NCBI RefSeq assembly: GCF_030419005.1 | Contig: NZ_CP106951.1 | Span: 3,596,001 to 3,660,000 of the forward strand | Direction of reading: 5' to 3' | From: Eleftheria terrae | Lineage (GTDB): Bacteria; Pseudomonadota; Gammaproteobacteria; Burkholderiales; Burkholderiaceae_C | Length of the DNA: 64,000 nucleotides | Shown: one piece after another, positions 17,437 to 26,391 of the stretch | Position numbering within the stretch: the first letter of the stretch is position 1 | How the letters are laid out: each line of letters starts with the position of its first letter | Notes under the pieces: model-generated | Database searches by the model: none | Seen by the model: only the letters and a program-made list of their open reading frames with translations | Told to the model about the DNA's origin: nothing | Translations under genes and position numbers: made by a program

Positions 17437-19647
17437 ATGAAGCTACGTACCCGTCTTGTAGTACTCGTCCTGGCCGCGCTCGCGCCAGTGATGGTCGTCG
17501 AGACCGTGGAGCAGATTGACCAGTTCAAGCGCCAGGAGGAAGCTGCCTTCCAGGAAGCGCAGCGCCAGGCCGAACTGGTGGCCGGCCAGCTGGAGCAGCT
17601 GACCGGTGGCTATCGTGAACTGTTGGTGGCGATCGCGGCCAACCCCTTCGTCAAGAACAAGGACAAGCAAGCCTGCGCCGAATACGTCGAGGCCCTGCAG
17701 CAGCAGTTCCAGGCGGCCTTCACGATCGGCGTGGCCGACGGTGATGGCGACCTCTACTGCCTGGGCATGCCCTATCTCTACCAAAAGGGGCAGATCGACA
17801 TCGGCGATCGTTGGTACTTCACCCAGGCGATCCGCACCAAGGACTTCGTGGTCGGGGAGTACGCATTTGCCCGCGGTCCGGGCAGCCCGGTGATCCACTA
17901 CTCCTACCCCGTCAAGGGCGCCTCCTCGGAGGTGGCCGGCGTGGTCTTCGCCTCGGTCAGCCTGAAGTGGATGGCCGGCAAGCTCGCCGAGAACCCGCTG
18001 CCCGCCGGTGCCCGGCTGATCGTGGCCGACCGGCGAGGCACCGCCATGGTGGAGCAGCCCGACATGGGTGGCAGCGGGCACCTGGTGGCACGTGAGGTGC
18101 GCGCCCTGCTCAGCCGCAGCGGGCCGGGTGCCACGGCGCTGCGCATTGGCGGCGAGGAGCGCATCGTCGGTTATGTGCCGGTGACCAGCGGCCCCACCGG
18201 GATGTCGGTGGCCCTGGTGTTCGACCGCGACAAGGTGCTGTATTCGGTGCGTCAACAGGCGCTGCGCCGGGCCGCCACCGTGCTCGGTGCGATGTTCTTC
18301 GCGCTGCTGCTCGCCTGGTTCATCGCCCGCGGCGGTCTGCATCGGCCGTTGGCTCGGCTGGAGCGGGCCGCCATGCGGTGGGGCGAGGGCGATCTGGAGG
18401 CACGCACCGAGCTCGCCAATTCAAAGGATTCGGAGTTCCGCCAGCTCGGCTCCACGCTGGACCAGATGGCCGCCAACCTCGCCCTGAGGCAGCAGGAGCT
18501 GTCCATGGCGACCGAGGAGATGCGCCGTTCGCGGGACGACGCCATGCGGGCCAGCCTGTCCAAGACCCATTTCCTCGCCGCAGCGAGCCACGACCTGCGA
18601 CAGCCGCTGCAGGCCATGACCCTCAACATTGCCCTGCTGGCCGCCCGTTATCCGGACGGTGGCGAGGCCTCGACCGTCGAGCGGCTGCGTCGTTCCGTGC
18701 TGAACCTGTCGACCCTGCTGAACGCGCTGCTCGATGTGTCGCAACTGGACGCGGGCCTGATCGAGCCGAACTACGTCGAGTTCGAACTGCAGACGCTGCT
18801 GCAAAGCCTGCTGGAGGAGTTCTTCGTCGGCGCCCAGCAGAAGGGCTTGCGCTTCATCGTCGAGCCCACCCGGGTCGGCGTGCGCAGCGATTCGGCCCTG
18901 CTCGGCCGCATGCTGCGCAACCTGGTGAGCAATGCCATCAAGTACACGCCATCCGGCGGCTCGGTCCGCGTCTGGACCGAGGTGCACGACGAGCGGGTGC
19001 TGATCTTCGTGCAGGACACCGGCGACGGCATTGCCGAAGACAAGCAGGAAGAGGTCTTCGAGGAATTCCGCCAGCTCGGCAATCCGCAACGCAATCCGGC
19101 GCTGGGCCTCGGGCTCGGCTTGTCGATCGTGCGGCGCATGAGCTTGCTGCTCGACCATCCGGTCACCCTGAAGTCGGCCGCCGGCGAGGGCACCATCTTC
19201 ACGGTATCGGTCCCGATGGCCGATACCCCGGAACTGATCCCCATTCCCCGCGAGCTGCCGACCTTCTCCGGTCGGGTGCTGTTGATCGAAGACGATCCCC
19301 TGGTTGGCGACACCACCGCCGAGTTGCTGCGTTCCTGGGGCATGCAGGTGGACGTGGAGCTCGATGCGGAGGCCGCGTTCGCCCGGCTGTCGGAGCAGCC
19401 GTTTCCCTGGGATGCCGTGCTGGCCGACTATCGCTTGCCCAGCAGCACCGGCCTGGACGTGATCCTGCAGGCGCGGGCGGCGCGGGCCGACGTGGTGACG
19501 GTCGTCATCACCGGCGACGCGGCCGACGTGCGGGCCATCCGGCTCGACCATCCCGAGGTCGATGTGCTCCAGAAGCCAGTGGCGGTTGAAGCCCTCGCCC
19601 AGGCTTTGATGAAATTGAGCGAGAAGCCGCGCACCGCCAGCGCTTGA
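17437..19647 (+). CDS. Hybrid sensor histidine kinase / response regulator
   Basis: This 736-residue membrane sensor has a TM segment at residues 5-25, a Cache-like periplasmic sensor (about 30-275), a second TM (about 280-302) and HAMP. The HisKA domain has phospho-acceptor His385 in ASHDLRQPLQAM, followed by HATPase_c with N box NLVSNAIKYTP, DTGDGIAE and GLGLGLSIV. A C-terminal receiver domain has Asp664 (VLADYRLPSSTG) and the conserved Lys in DVLQKPVAVE. The DLRQPL H-box marks the NahK/ErcS-like hybrid kinases. No output protein is adjacent, so phosphotransfer partners are elsewhere. No clear ribosome binding site precedes the ATG. Confidence 0.92.
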   Translation: MKLRTRLVVLVLAALAPVMVVETVEQIDQFKRQEEAAFQEAQRQAELVAGQLEQLTGGYRELLVAIAANPFVKNKDKQACAEYVEALQQQFQAAFTIGVADGDGDLYCLGMPYLYQKGQIDIGDRWYFTQAIRTKDFVVGEYAFARGPGSPVIHYSYPVKGASSEVAGVVFASVSLKWMAGKLAENPLPAGARLIVADRRGTAMVEQPDMGGSGHLVAREVRALLSRSGPGATALRIGGEERIVGYVPVTSGPTGMSVALVFDRDKVLYSVRQQALRRAATVLGAMFFALLLAWFIARGGLHRPLARLERAAMRWGEGDLEARTELANSKDSEFRQLGSTLDQMAANLALRQQELSMATEEMRRSRDDAMRASLSKTHFLAAASHDLRQPLQAMTLNIALLAARYPDGGEASTVERLRRSVLNLSTLLNALLDVSQLDAGLIEPNYVEFELQTLLQSLLEEFFVGAQQKGLRFIVEPTRVGVRSDSALLGRMLRNLVSNAIKYTPSGGSVRVWTEVHDERVLIFVQDTGDGIAEDKQEEVFEEFRQLGNPQRNPALGLGLGLSIVRRMSLLLDHPVTLKSAAGEGTIFTVSVPMADTPELIPIPRELPTFSGRVLLIEDDPLVGDTTAELLRSWGMQVDVELDAEAAFARLSEQPFPWDAVLADYRLPSSTGLDVILQARAARADVVTVVITGDAADVRAIRLDHPEVDVLQKPVAVEALAQALMKLSEKPRTASA

Positions 19648-20125
19648 CCGGCTGCGTCGTCCGGGCTGGCAGGACAAGGCGCGCCCCGGCGGCAGGAAAA
19701 GCCCGGCGTCTCCCGCTGCTGTCGCTCAGCGACTTGCCATGAGGCAAGCTCGCTGGTGCACGGCCTGCAGCGGTGGGTGCAGCGCCGAAACAATGGCGAT
19801 GGCTCGCTGGTTCTGCCGCTGATGCCGCCGCTGAACTGCGCCCCGGCCGCTTGCGCCTGGCGCACGAAGCGGCAGTGCCGTCTGCCTCCGTGCCCTGTCG
19901 AGTCAGCCGGCGATGAAGATGCTGCGAGGAGCAGCGACCGGGGGACCACGGGGAGGTCCTGGCCCGAGTGGCGTGCGTGATGCGCGATGGGCCGTGAAGG
20001 GCGAGAAATGCCCTGTGCTGGCGGGCGCCTCCGGCGCCCCGTCCCGCTGAACGCCGGCGACCCGGGCTCAGCGGAACCCTGGCACGGCCGCTGTCCATGG
20101 CAGCGAGCCGCGCCGTCTCAGGCGA
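19648..20125. other. Gene-poor stretch
   Basis: This 478-base region lies between convergent genes. Open frames on both strands lack plausible starts and family features. I see no strong terminator or repeat. Confidence 0.45.
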
Positions 20126-20746
20126 TCAACCGCACCAAGCGGCCGAGGTGGCCTTGCGGCGCTCACGCTCGGAAGCGCGCGGGCGAGCCACGGCCGCCTC
20201 GACGGCTGCGTCTGCGGCTTGGGCCCGTGCCGGTGCCACCGACTCCTCGCCGGCGTGCCAGCTGGCCGCAACACGGGTGCACGACGCCGACTTCAGCTCC
20301 GGCTGGCTGCCGGCAGATTCGTGCGTCCACCAGGCGCCCAGCAGGGACAGGGGCTCGCCGAACTCACGCTCGTAAAGCGCTTTCATGTCGGACGCAGCAG
20401 CTTCGTGGCGGGACAGATCCTCATCGCCCCGCAGGCCGCTGTACGGGAAGTGGTGCAGCAGGCAGCCAAAGACGTTTTGGCAGTCTTCAGCGTACTTGCG
20501 GGTGTCGAGGATGTGGGCGTGCCAGAAGGTGTCGATGTCTTCCGTCGGCGGGATGATCTTGCCGGGGTACTTCGCCTGGAGGACCAGATAGCGGCGATAG
20601 CCCAGGGCGGCCAGCTCGGCCCGCTCGCGGGACCACGGGTTTTCGGTCTTCTCGTGGGTCAGGCGGAACTTCATCGGTTCCAGGTCGAGCTTTTCAATGC
20701 TGTGCAGGATGTGATCGAGGCTGTGAGCGTAAGCCGAATGTTCCAT
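20126..20746 (-). CDS. Glycine-rich-domain-containing-protein-like family protein
   Basis: This 206-residue cytoplasmic protein has the motif DIDTFWHAHILDTRKYAEDC followed by FGCLLHHFPYSGLRG. This is the histidine pattern of the GRDP-like (DUF1399-type) domain known from plant glycine-rich domain proteins and scattered bacteria. The core is about residues 5-135; the C-terminal 70 residues are low-complexity and Ala/Arg-rich. The function of the family is not established. The ATG at 20746 is preceded by GGAGGAAAC; the longer frame to 20935 has no support. It has no operon partner; the 560-base upstream region is empty up to the divergent lipase gene. Confidence 0.78.
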   Translation of the reverse strand: MEHSAYAHSLDHILHSIEKLDLEPMKFRLTHEKTENPWSRERAELAALGYRRYLVLQAKYPGKIIPPTEDIDTFWHAHILDTRKYAEDCQNVFGCLLHHFPYSGLRGDEDLSRHEAAASDMKALYEREFGEPLSLLGAWWTHESAGSQPELKSASCTRVAASWHAGEESVAPARAQAADAAVEAAVARPRASERERRKATSAAWCG

Positions 20747-21310
20747 GTTTCCTCCGGGATGAACCCGACGCTCCTGGCACGCGCCCTTTGCGTCGGTGAC
20801 TTTGGCTGCACCTCGGGTGCAACCATCCGTACGGCAACTGTCCGGGATCCTGTCCTTTTCGGATGTAACTAGTGGTTTCTGTGCGGTTTTGTAAACCTTG
20901 CAGGCCTTCTCGCGGCGGCACGCGGGCCGCGGCAATCGGAGACAGCAGTGCAGCGCTTTCCGAACAAAAACTGACAGCTGGGGGAAACACTAAGCAATTC
21001 GCATTCCGCGAAAACCCGCTTGCGAAGCTCGTTTGTTGAGTGGCAGCCCCGCATCCGTCGATTTCGTTGATTTCTGTGCCCGCCGGTCGCTCTTGGTCAC
21101 GCATCCCCCTTAAACGAGGGGGGTGCGTGATTGATCGCACTGCTGATGTTGCCAGTCGAAAAAGCGGATCACTTTGCTGCAGTGCATCTTTGGGTTTGCC
21201 CCAGCCCGCGGCGGCTGGCCGGCCACTTCAATCGAACTCCCGCGCCGCGCCGCGGCGGCTCGCCGCGGCAGGCGGTGACGCGGTCCAACCGTCGACCCAG
21301 AGGAGTACTC
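20747..21310. other. Divergent intergenic region with long inverted repeat
   Basis: This 564-base gap holds the promoters of the GRDP-like gene and the lipase gene. Its only conspicuous element is the C5/G6 inverted repeat at about 21099-21128. No gene is supported. Confidence 0.5.
21099..21128. repeat. C5/G6 inverted repeat upstream of the lipase gene
   Basis: The arms CACGCATCCCCC and GGGGGGTGCGTG surround an AT-richer centre (TTAAACGA). They pair over 12 positions with one T-G wobble. The core CCCCC-N-GGGGGGTG recurs at about 36930-36946 and 37101-37120. It could be a regulator site or an RNA hairpin. It is about 180 bases ahead of the lipase start. Confidence 0.5.
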
Positions 21311-22252
21311 GTGAAACGACACCTTGCCTCCACCGTCCTTGCCCTGGCCAGCCTTGGTAGTGCCATGAGCCTGGCCGCCCTGCCGGCCCGAGCGGCAGAC
21401 AGCTACACGCAGACCCGCCATCCCATCGTGCTGGTGCACGGCTTGTTTGGCTGGGACTCGATGGGCATTGCCGACTATTGGCACGGTATCGGGACCGCCT
21501 TGCGCGCTGGAGGGGCCACCGTGCACATCACGCAGCAGTCGGCTGCCAACAGCAGCGAAGTGCGTGGCGAGCAGCTGCTGGCCGAGTTGCGGCGGCTGAA
21601 GGCAGCGCATGGCTACCAGCGCTTCAACCTGATGGGCCACAGCCACGGAGGGCAGACGGTGCGTTATGTCGCCGCGGTGGCGCCCGAGCTGGTCGCCTCC
21701 GTCACCACGGTCGGCACACCACATCAGGGCAGCCCGGTGGCCGACGCGGTCAAGCGCGGCACGGACGAGACCGGCAGCACGAAGGTCGTCGCCTCCCTGA
21801 TCAACGGTTTTGCGCGTCTGATCGGCGTGTTGTCAGGCAATGACGGCCTGCCGCAAAACTCCGAAGCCGCCATGTTGTCGCTCACCACCCAGGGGGCCGC
21901 TGCCTTCAATGCCCGCTTTCCGGCCGGCGCACCGTCCACCACCTGTGGCAGCGGCCCTGCCAGCGTGAATGGCGTCAACTACTACTCGGTCGGCGGGACG
22001 TCGGTGATGACGCATCTGTTCGATCCGGGCGATGCCATGCTGGGCATCGCCTCGCTGTTCTTCAAGGGCGAGGCGAACGACGGACTGGTGGGCCGCTGCT
22101 CTTCGCGCTGGGGGCAAGTGCTGCGGGACAACTACGACTGGAACCACATCGACCAGATCAACCATGCCTTCGGGCTGCGCGGCTTGTTCTCCTCAGACCC
22201 GGTCGCCTTCTACCGGTCTCACGCCAACCGCCTCAAGGCGGCAGGGCTCTGA
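21311..22252 (+). CDS. Secreted triacylglycerol lipase, family I.1/I.2-like
   Basis: This 313-residue exported lipase has a signal peptide (HLASTVLALASLGSAMSLAALPARA) and then the family I opening HPIVLVHGLFGWD, which forms the oxyanion hole. The catalytic triad is Ser111 (GHSHGGQ), Asp257 (EANDGLVGRCSS) and His279 (WNHIDQINH). The two late cysteines (TTCGSG and GRCSS) match the single disulfide of Pseudomonas/Burkholderia lipases, and the Asp/His surroundings match their calcium site. The GTG start at 21311 has AGAGGAG ahead. Lipases of this family usually need the foldase Lif encoded next door, but no lif gene follows here. Confidence 0.93.
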   Translation: MKRHLASTVLALASLGSAMSLAALPARAADSYTQTRHPIVLVHGLFGWDSMGIADYWHGIGTALRAGGATVHITQQSAANSSEVRGEQLLAELRRLKAAHGYQRFNLMGHSHGGQTVRYVAAVAPELVASVTTVGTPHQGSPVADAVKRGTDETGSTKVVASLINGFARLIGVLSGNDGLPQNSEAAMLSLTTQGAAAFNARFPAGAPSTTCGSGPASVNGVNYYSVGGTSVMTHLFDPGDAMLGIASLFFKGEANDGLVGRCSSRWGQVLRDNYDWNHIDQINHAFGLRGLFSSDPVAFYRSHANRLKAAGL

Positions 22253-23512
22253 GCGCACCTTTCCGGTGGCATCGCGCCGCTGCCGTCTTGTCGGCGGCGG
22301 TTGCGTCCGGCCCTGGCGGGTGCGGCAGCCGACCCGGCTCCGCACCGGCCTACCCCTGCGCTGACCTGTTCCCGCTGGTCCGTCTCCGCTGAGGATCGGA
22401 CCGGCCGGCTTGGCCGCCGCCCTGGGCGGCCGGCGGTGCTGCAGTGGCTCCCGCACGACACTCCATTCCGGCCGGCATGGCCTGCTCTGCTTCTGCAAAC
22501 AAGCCCACGCCGCCCACGCGATGACGGTGCCTGTCGGTGTAGCTACAGCTTTCTTGAAGCGGGAGTGTGCAGGTGCACCGATCCCGCCCACGCCGATGCT
22601 TCAAGAGGGAGCCGCCGGCTTCCTTTTTCGCAGGTTCGCCATGACCGGCCCGGTGCTGCGCGGCCCGGTCGGGGACGCAGCGGCACGCTGTCCCGCCCAC
22701 CTCTGATGCCGATCGCGGCACGTCATGGCGGCCGGCTCCCTGCCCGGTATATCGACCGCCGCATCATGGCCGCTCGTGCGGCGAAGATGGCCTTGTGTCA
22801 GGGCGGCTAGCATCCCTCTCCTTGGCTTGAGCGATGGTCTCGATCGGCGACCCGCAAGCGATTTTTTGCGTACTCCTGCGCTTCTGCCGCCAGCGGGTCG
22901 AAGCAGTGGATGTCATGGTGGAAGTTCGGCCTGTCAGCTCTGCCAAAGGATCTTCAACAGCATCCGTGCGAGCGCTACGATCGCCACAGCTTTATGCACT
23001 ACGAAGATGTACGGATCGCATCGACATCACCTGGCGCGGGCCGCCTGCACCATGTGCCGGTCGGGCGAAAGCCGTGCGTCCGGCGCGGCCGAAGCCATCC
23101 GCTGCATTCCGGGAAAAGGCCGCCATTCCGTCGGACCGAGGCCACCACAAGAGGCCCTGGGCCGCTGCTTCCAACGCCCCTGTTGGCTCTCGCAGTGCTA
23201 CGGGATACCCCTCTCCGTGCGCCTGCGGGCCGTCGTCACCATAACCAGGCAACTGCCTGACGGAGTGGGCGTTCCGGCGCCTTCGCTCCGTGCCGCCAGG
23301 CACCGGCTGCGGTGGGCCTCTCGCGTCATTCGGCCATGTCCGACGGTACTGCTGGGGTACCCGTTGTCCACGCCGCCTGTCGTCCTGGGAAGCTCTACCA
23401 TTTGCGCCGGCTCCACCGCGGCAGCCAAGCAGTTCCGCCGCAGTCACTCAGCGCAAGACTCGGGACAGCGGCACCGCCTCTCTTGTTCACCGGCCAAGAT
23501 ACCGATAGCAGC
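22253..23512. other. 1.26 kb gene-poor region, possible mobile-element remnant
   Basis: No open frame here has a credible start, codon use or recognisable product, on either strand. Third-position bias typical of neighbouring genes is absent. A short minus-strand stretch (22934-23026) reads like the end of a transposase. The region may be decayed DNA bordering the polyyne cluster. I see no clear terminal inverted repeats. Confidence 0.4.
22934..23026 (-). pseudogene. Possible C-terminal remnant of a transposase
   Basis: The minus strand reads a 30-residue open segment bounded by stops, including KAVAIVALARMLLKILWQ just before a TGA. This resembles the final helix of IS110/IS1111-type transposases. 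No upstream transposase sequence continues in this or a neighbouring frame that I can recognise. The call is tentative. Confidence 0.22.
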
Positions 23513-23953
23513 ATGTCCGACAACCCGATCCGTCTCTTGTGTTATTGCGGAACGCTTCGGCAGGCCGTTCGCGCGATCACCAAGGTTTACGACGCCAAGC
23601 TCAGCCGCCACGGGATCAAGATCACGCAATACACCATCCTGATGGTGATCCGGGAGCGCGGCCGGGTCACCACCGGCGAGCTCGCCAAAGGCTTGCTGAT
23701 GGATTCCACCACGCTGAGCCGCACGCTCGCGACGCTCAAGCGCAGCGGCCTGGTGGATTGCGAAGTCGGTACCGAGGACCTGCGGGAGCGCTACTGGCGG
23801 CTGACCCGCACCGGTTCGTCAACGCTGTCGAAGAGCCAGAAGGACTGGCAGGACGCGCAGGAAGAGCTGCGGCTGGCGGCCGGCACCCAGAACATGCGTG
23901 ACATCGACGCCCGCGCCTACGACGTCGCCACGCGCCTCGCCAGCTACGGTTGA
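23513..23953 (+). CDS. MarR family transcriptional regulator
   Basis: This 146-residue winged-helix protein has the MarR layout: helical start (CYCGTLRQAVRAITKVYDAKL), HTH (GRVTTGELAKGLLMDSTTLSRTLATLKRSGLV), a wing (CEVGTEDLRERYWRLTRTG) and a C-terminal dimer helix. The HTH resembles other small MarR proteins that sense phenolic or lipophilic ligands. Its last 10 bases overlap the end of the convergent hydrolase gene that closes the polyyne-type operon, so it is a candidate cluster regulator, though this is inference. The ATG at 23513 lacks a strong ribosome binding site; the upstream extension is not MarR-like. Confidence 0.88.
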   Translation: MSDNPIRLLCYCGTLRQAVRAITKVYDAKLSRHGIKITQYTILMVIRERGRVTTGELAKGLLMDSTTLSRTLATLKRSGLVDCEVGTEDLRERYWRLTRTGSSTLSKSQKDWQDAQEELRLAAGTQNMRDIDARAYDVATRLASYG

Positions 23954-24897
23954 ACGGGCAGGGCCGGGCAGGCTGCCCGTGGTGGTCCCGGCATGCCGAT
24001 CGAGGGCCCGCCAGCGGCCCGGCCATGGAGCTGTTCCCGGACGAAGCTGGCGACCTGGCGCCTGGTGTCGGGTGAGTGCAGCACGCCGGCATGGCCGGCC
24101 GCCGGCATCATCGACAACCGGGCCATGGGCAGATGGTCGACCAGGCGCGCGGCATGAAGGTAGGGCACCACCGGGTCACACGGGTCATGCAGGACCAGGG
24201 CCGGGGTGGACAGGTCACGGCCCAGACTCGCCGCATCCCAGTGGCTCACCGGCACGCCGTTGCGGCGCTGCAGCTCGCTGTACACCACCTCCACCACTGG
24301 TCTCGGCAGCGCATGCCCAGCGACGGCCCACTGCTCCAGCAGCAGCGGCAACGAGCAGGCCGGCGCGAGCAGCACCAATGCGTGCAGCTGCCGTCGCAGC
24401 GCGCACTGATCGGCCAGCGCCGCGATGGCAGCAATCGCACCGGCCGAGTGGGCTGCCACCACCGCAACGTCACCGAGCCCCCTCAAGGCGGCTGCGGTGG
24501 TCGCGGTGAAGTCCGTCATGGTCGTCGTGCGGCCCGGCCAGACACCATGTGCCGGCGCGTCGAAGACGGCCACTTTCAGTCCCAACTGCTGAAGGGGCCG
24601 CACGAGTCCGAGCATGCTGCGGCTGTCGGTGCCCCAGCCGTGCACCAGCAGGGCGGCCGGGCCGTCCTGAGGCCACAGCCAGCCGTGGGTGACGCCGCCG
24701 GCGCCGTCGATGGCGAAGCGCTGCGCGCCGAGCGGCGGGATGTCGCGTGGCCTGTCCCGGGTAGGGCGGGTAGCGTTGAACTGCCCGGCGGCCCACCGGC
24801 CCAACAGGCGTGGCGCCATACCGCCGAACCAGCGGCACGCCAGCCGCAGCCGCGCTTCTGCGCCCTGCTGCTGCAGCGTGCTCAGCGTGCCGTGCAT
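23944..24897 (-). CDS. Alpha/beta hydrolase, last gene of polyyne-type operon
   Basis: This 317-residue alpha/beta hydrolase has the oxyanion-hole strand ALLVHGWGTDSRSMLGL, the nucleophile elbow VAAHSAGAIA (Ser in A-H-S-A-G), an acid in VLHDPCDPVVPY and a His in MPAAGHAGVLHS. By analogy with polyyne clusters it could release the finished chain from the carrier protein or hydrolyse an ester, but substrate is not evident. Its start lies 16 bases inside the upstream desaturase gene, indicating translational coupling. The 3' end overlaps the convergent marR-type gene by 10 bases. Confidence 0.85.
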   Translation of the reverse strand: MHGTLSTLQQQGAEARLRLACRWFGGMAPRLLGRWAAGQFNATRPTRDRPRDIPPLGAQRFAIDGAGGVTHGWLWPQDGPAALLVHGWGTDSRSMLGLVRPLQQLGLKVAVFDAPAHGVWPGRTTTMTDFTATTAAALRGLGDVAVVAAHSAGAIAAIAALADQCALRRQLHALVLLAPACSLPLLLEQWAVAGHALPRPVVEVVYSELQRRNGVPVSHWDAASLGRDLSTPALVLHDPCDPVVPYLHAARLVDHLPMARLSMMPAAGHAGVLHSPDTRRQVASFVREQLHGRAAGGPSIGMPGPPRAACPALPVQP

Positions 24898-26030
24898 CGG
24901 GAGGCGTCGTCTGGTGCGGCCGCCGTCGCATCCGCCGCGTGCACCGCTTCACCAGCGGCGGCGAGCGGCTCGTCACGGCCGGCGCGCCGTGCACTTCGGT
25001 AGTAGCCGCGGCGACTGTCGTAGAAGCGGCAGTCACGCAGGATGTGCAGCAGCTGGGCAAAGCTGAACCGGTGCTCCCGCAGCAAGCCGGGATAGGCCTG
25101 CTTCAATGCGGCCTGCGCGGCCGGCAGGTGGTAGAAGGGCACCGCCGGCACCACGTGGTGGGCAGTGTGCAGAGAGATGTAATGGGTGAGGAACTCCAGT
25201 GGACGTGGATAGCGGTAGTCCACCGTCAGCAGCAGCCGGCTGGCATTGGGCGTCCAGTGCGTTCCGGGCAGAAAGGGAAGGTCGCCGCGCACATGGTGCA
25301 TCAGGGTGGTGGTGCTGAACCAGAGATGGATGGCGAGCCAGGGGCAGACAAAGTAGCGCAGAAGGCCCCAGGCCCCGGTGGCGTGAGCCAGCAGGGCCAG
25401 GTAGACCAAGCCTGCCACCAGCACCACGACGATGGACTGCCAGGCGTCGCGCCGCATCTCCCGCTTGGGGAAGAAGCCGGGCCGGAAGGCACTGAGCGCC
25501 CAGTAGCGGATGGTGCCAGCCCAGAAGGCCCATGAGCGGGTGGCGCTGTAGAGCAGGCGCTCCCATCGTGGCAGGCGGGCATGCACCTCGGCGCTCAGCG
25601 GTCGCCAGTCGGTGTCGAGTTCCAGGTGATTGGTGTGCAGGTGGTGCAGGTTGTGCACATGGCGCCAGGCATGGAAGGGATAGAGCAGCGGCAGCAAGGC
25701 CAGCTGCCCGATCACACTGTTGAGGCGCCTGCTGCGGGAGAAGGACTGGTGGCCGCAATCGTGAGCAATGCAGTGCAGGCCCCAGCCGCCCAGCCCGGCC
25801 AGCAGGTACAGCGGCAGCTGAAGCACCCAGTGTGCATGTGCGACTGCAACGAGCGCACCGGCGTACAGGAGGTAGCTGGTGGCGAAACCGGCCAGCCCGC
25901 GCCAGGGCCGCGGGCGCAGGCAGTCGGGCGGCACGGCGCTGGCGAGGCGGGCGCCTTCCAGCGCACGCACCTGCGCCATCAGCGAGCCGAAACTGGCATC
26001 GGGCGCCGTCGGTAGGCGGGGGCGAGACAT
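24882..26030 (-). CDS. Membrane fatty acid desaturase/acetylenase (third of the cluster)
   Basis: This 382-residue di-iron membrane enzyme has three histidine boxes, HDCGH, HNLHH and HTAHH, and four or more hydrophobic segments. It belongs to the delta-12-like fatty acid desaturase superfamily, different from the two acyl-CoA/stearoyl-type desaturases upstream. This fits the mixed desaturase set of polyyne clusters, where one enzyme acts as acetylenase on ACP-bound chains. GAGGAC precedes the ATG seven bases after the ACP stop. The next gene starts inside its 3' end. The Ala/Asp-rich tail after about residue 345 is poorly ordered. Confidence 0.9.
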   Translation of the reverse strand: MSRPRLPTAPDASFGSLMAQVRALEGARLASAVPPDCLRPRPWRGLAGFATSYLLYAGALVAVAHAHWVLQLPLYLLAGLGGWGLHCIAHDCGHQSFSRSRRLNSVIGQLALLPLLYPFHAWRHVHNLHHLHTNHLELDTDWRPLSAEVHARLPRWERLLYSATRSWAFWAGTIRYWALSAFRPGFFPKREMRRDAWQSIVVVLVAGLVYLALLAHATGAWGLLRYFVCPWLAIHLWFSTTTLMHHVRGDLPFLPGTHWTPNASRLLLTVDYRYPRPLEFLTHYISLHTAHHVVPAVPFYHLPAAQAALKQAYPGLLREHRFSFAQLLHILRDCRFYDSRRGYYRSARRAGRDEPLAAAGEAVHAADATAAAPDDASRCTAR

Positions 26031-26037
26031 GCCGTCC

Positions 26038-26376
26038 TCAGTCCGGGTGGTGGCTGTCGCGTTGCAGTTCCGACGCGAGGAAGGCGCTCAGCTGGTCGAT
26101 GTTGTCATGGTCAAACAGCAGGGCCGGCGAGAGGCGGCGTTCAAGCAGCTTCTCCAGCTCGCCGGACAGCTTGATGGCGGCGATCGAATCCAGCCCGTAG
26201 GCATCGAAGCTCAGGGTGGTGTCGATCTCGGTCTGCGGCCGCTTCAGGTAGGTGGCCAGCCGCCAGACCAGCCAGCGCTTGAGGGCCGCCTCGTCCAGCA
26301 GGTCAGCGGCGGTCGTTGCCGGCCCGGTCCGTTGGAACTTGCGGACGAGTCCGCCCCACCAGTCGTAGTTCAGCAT
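26038..26376 (-). CDS. Dedicated acyl carrier protein of the polyyne-type cluster
   Basis: This 112-residue carrier protein has phosphopantetheine attachment Ser64 in FDAYGLDSIAAIKLSGELE. It has an N-terminal extension of about 25 residues (MLNYDWWGGLVRKFQ) before the four-helix ACP fold, longer than the housekeeping AcpP of about 78 residues. The GLDS motif and the later LSPALLFDHDNIDQLSAFL resemble type I/PKS-like carrier domains. It sits between desaturase genes, the position of the carrier gene in alkyne/polyyne clusters, and should hold the chain activated by the ligase. AAGGAG precedes the start. Confidence 0.92.
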   Translation of the reverse strand: MLNYDWWGGLVRKFQRTGPATTAADLLDEAALKRWLVWRLATYLKRPQTEIDTTLSFDAYGLDSIAAIKLSGELEKLLERRLSPALLFDHDNIDQLSAFLASELQRDSHHPD

Positions 26377-26391
26377 GGGCGTGCTCCTTGT

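Noticed and set aside
22725..23642. 305-codon plus-strand frame in the gene-poor region
   Set aside because: No codon bias, no ribosome binding site, no recognisable product, and it overlaps the MarR gene in a different frame.
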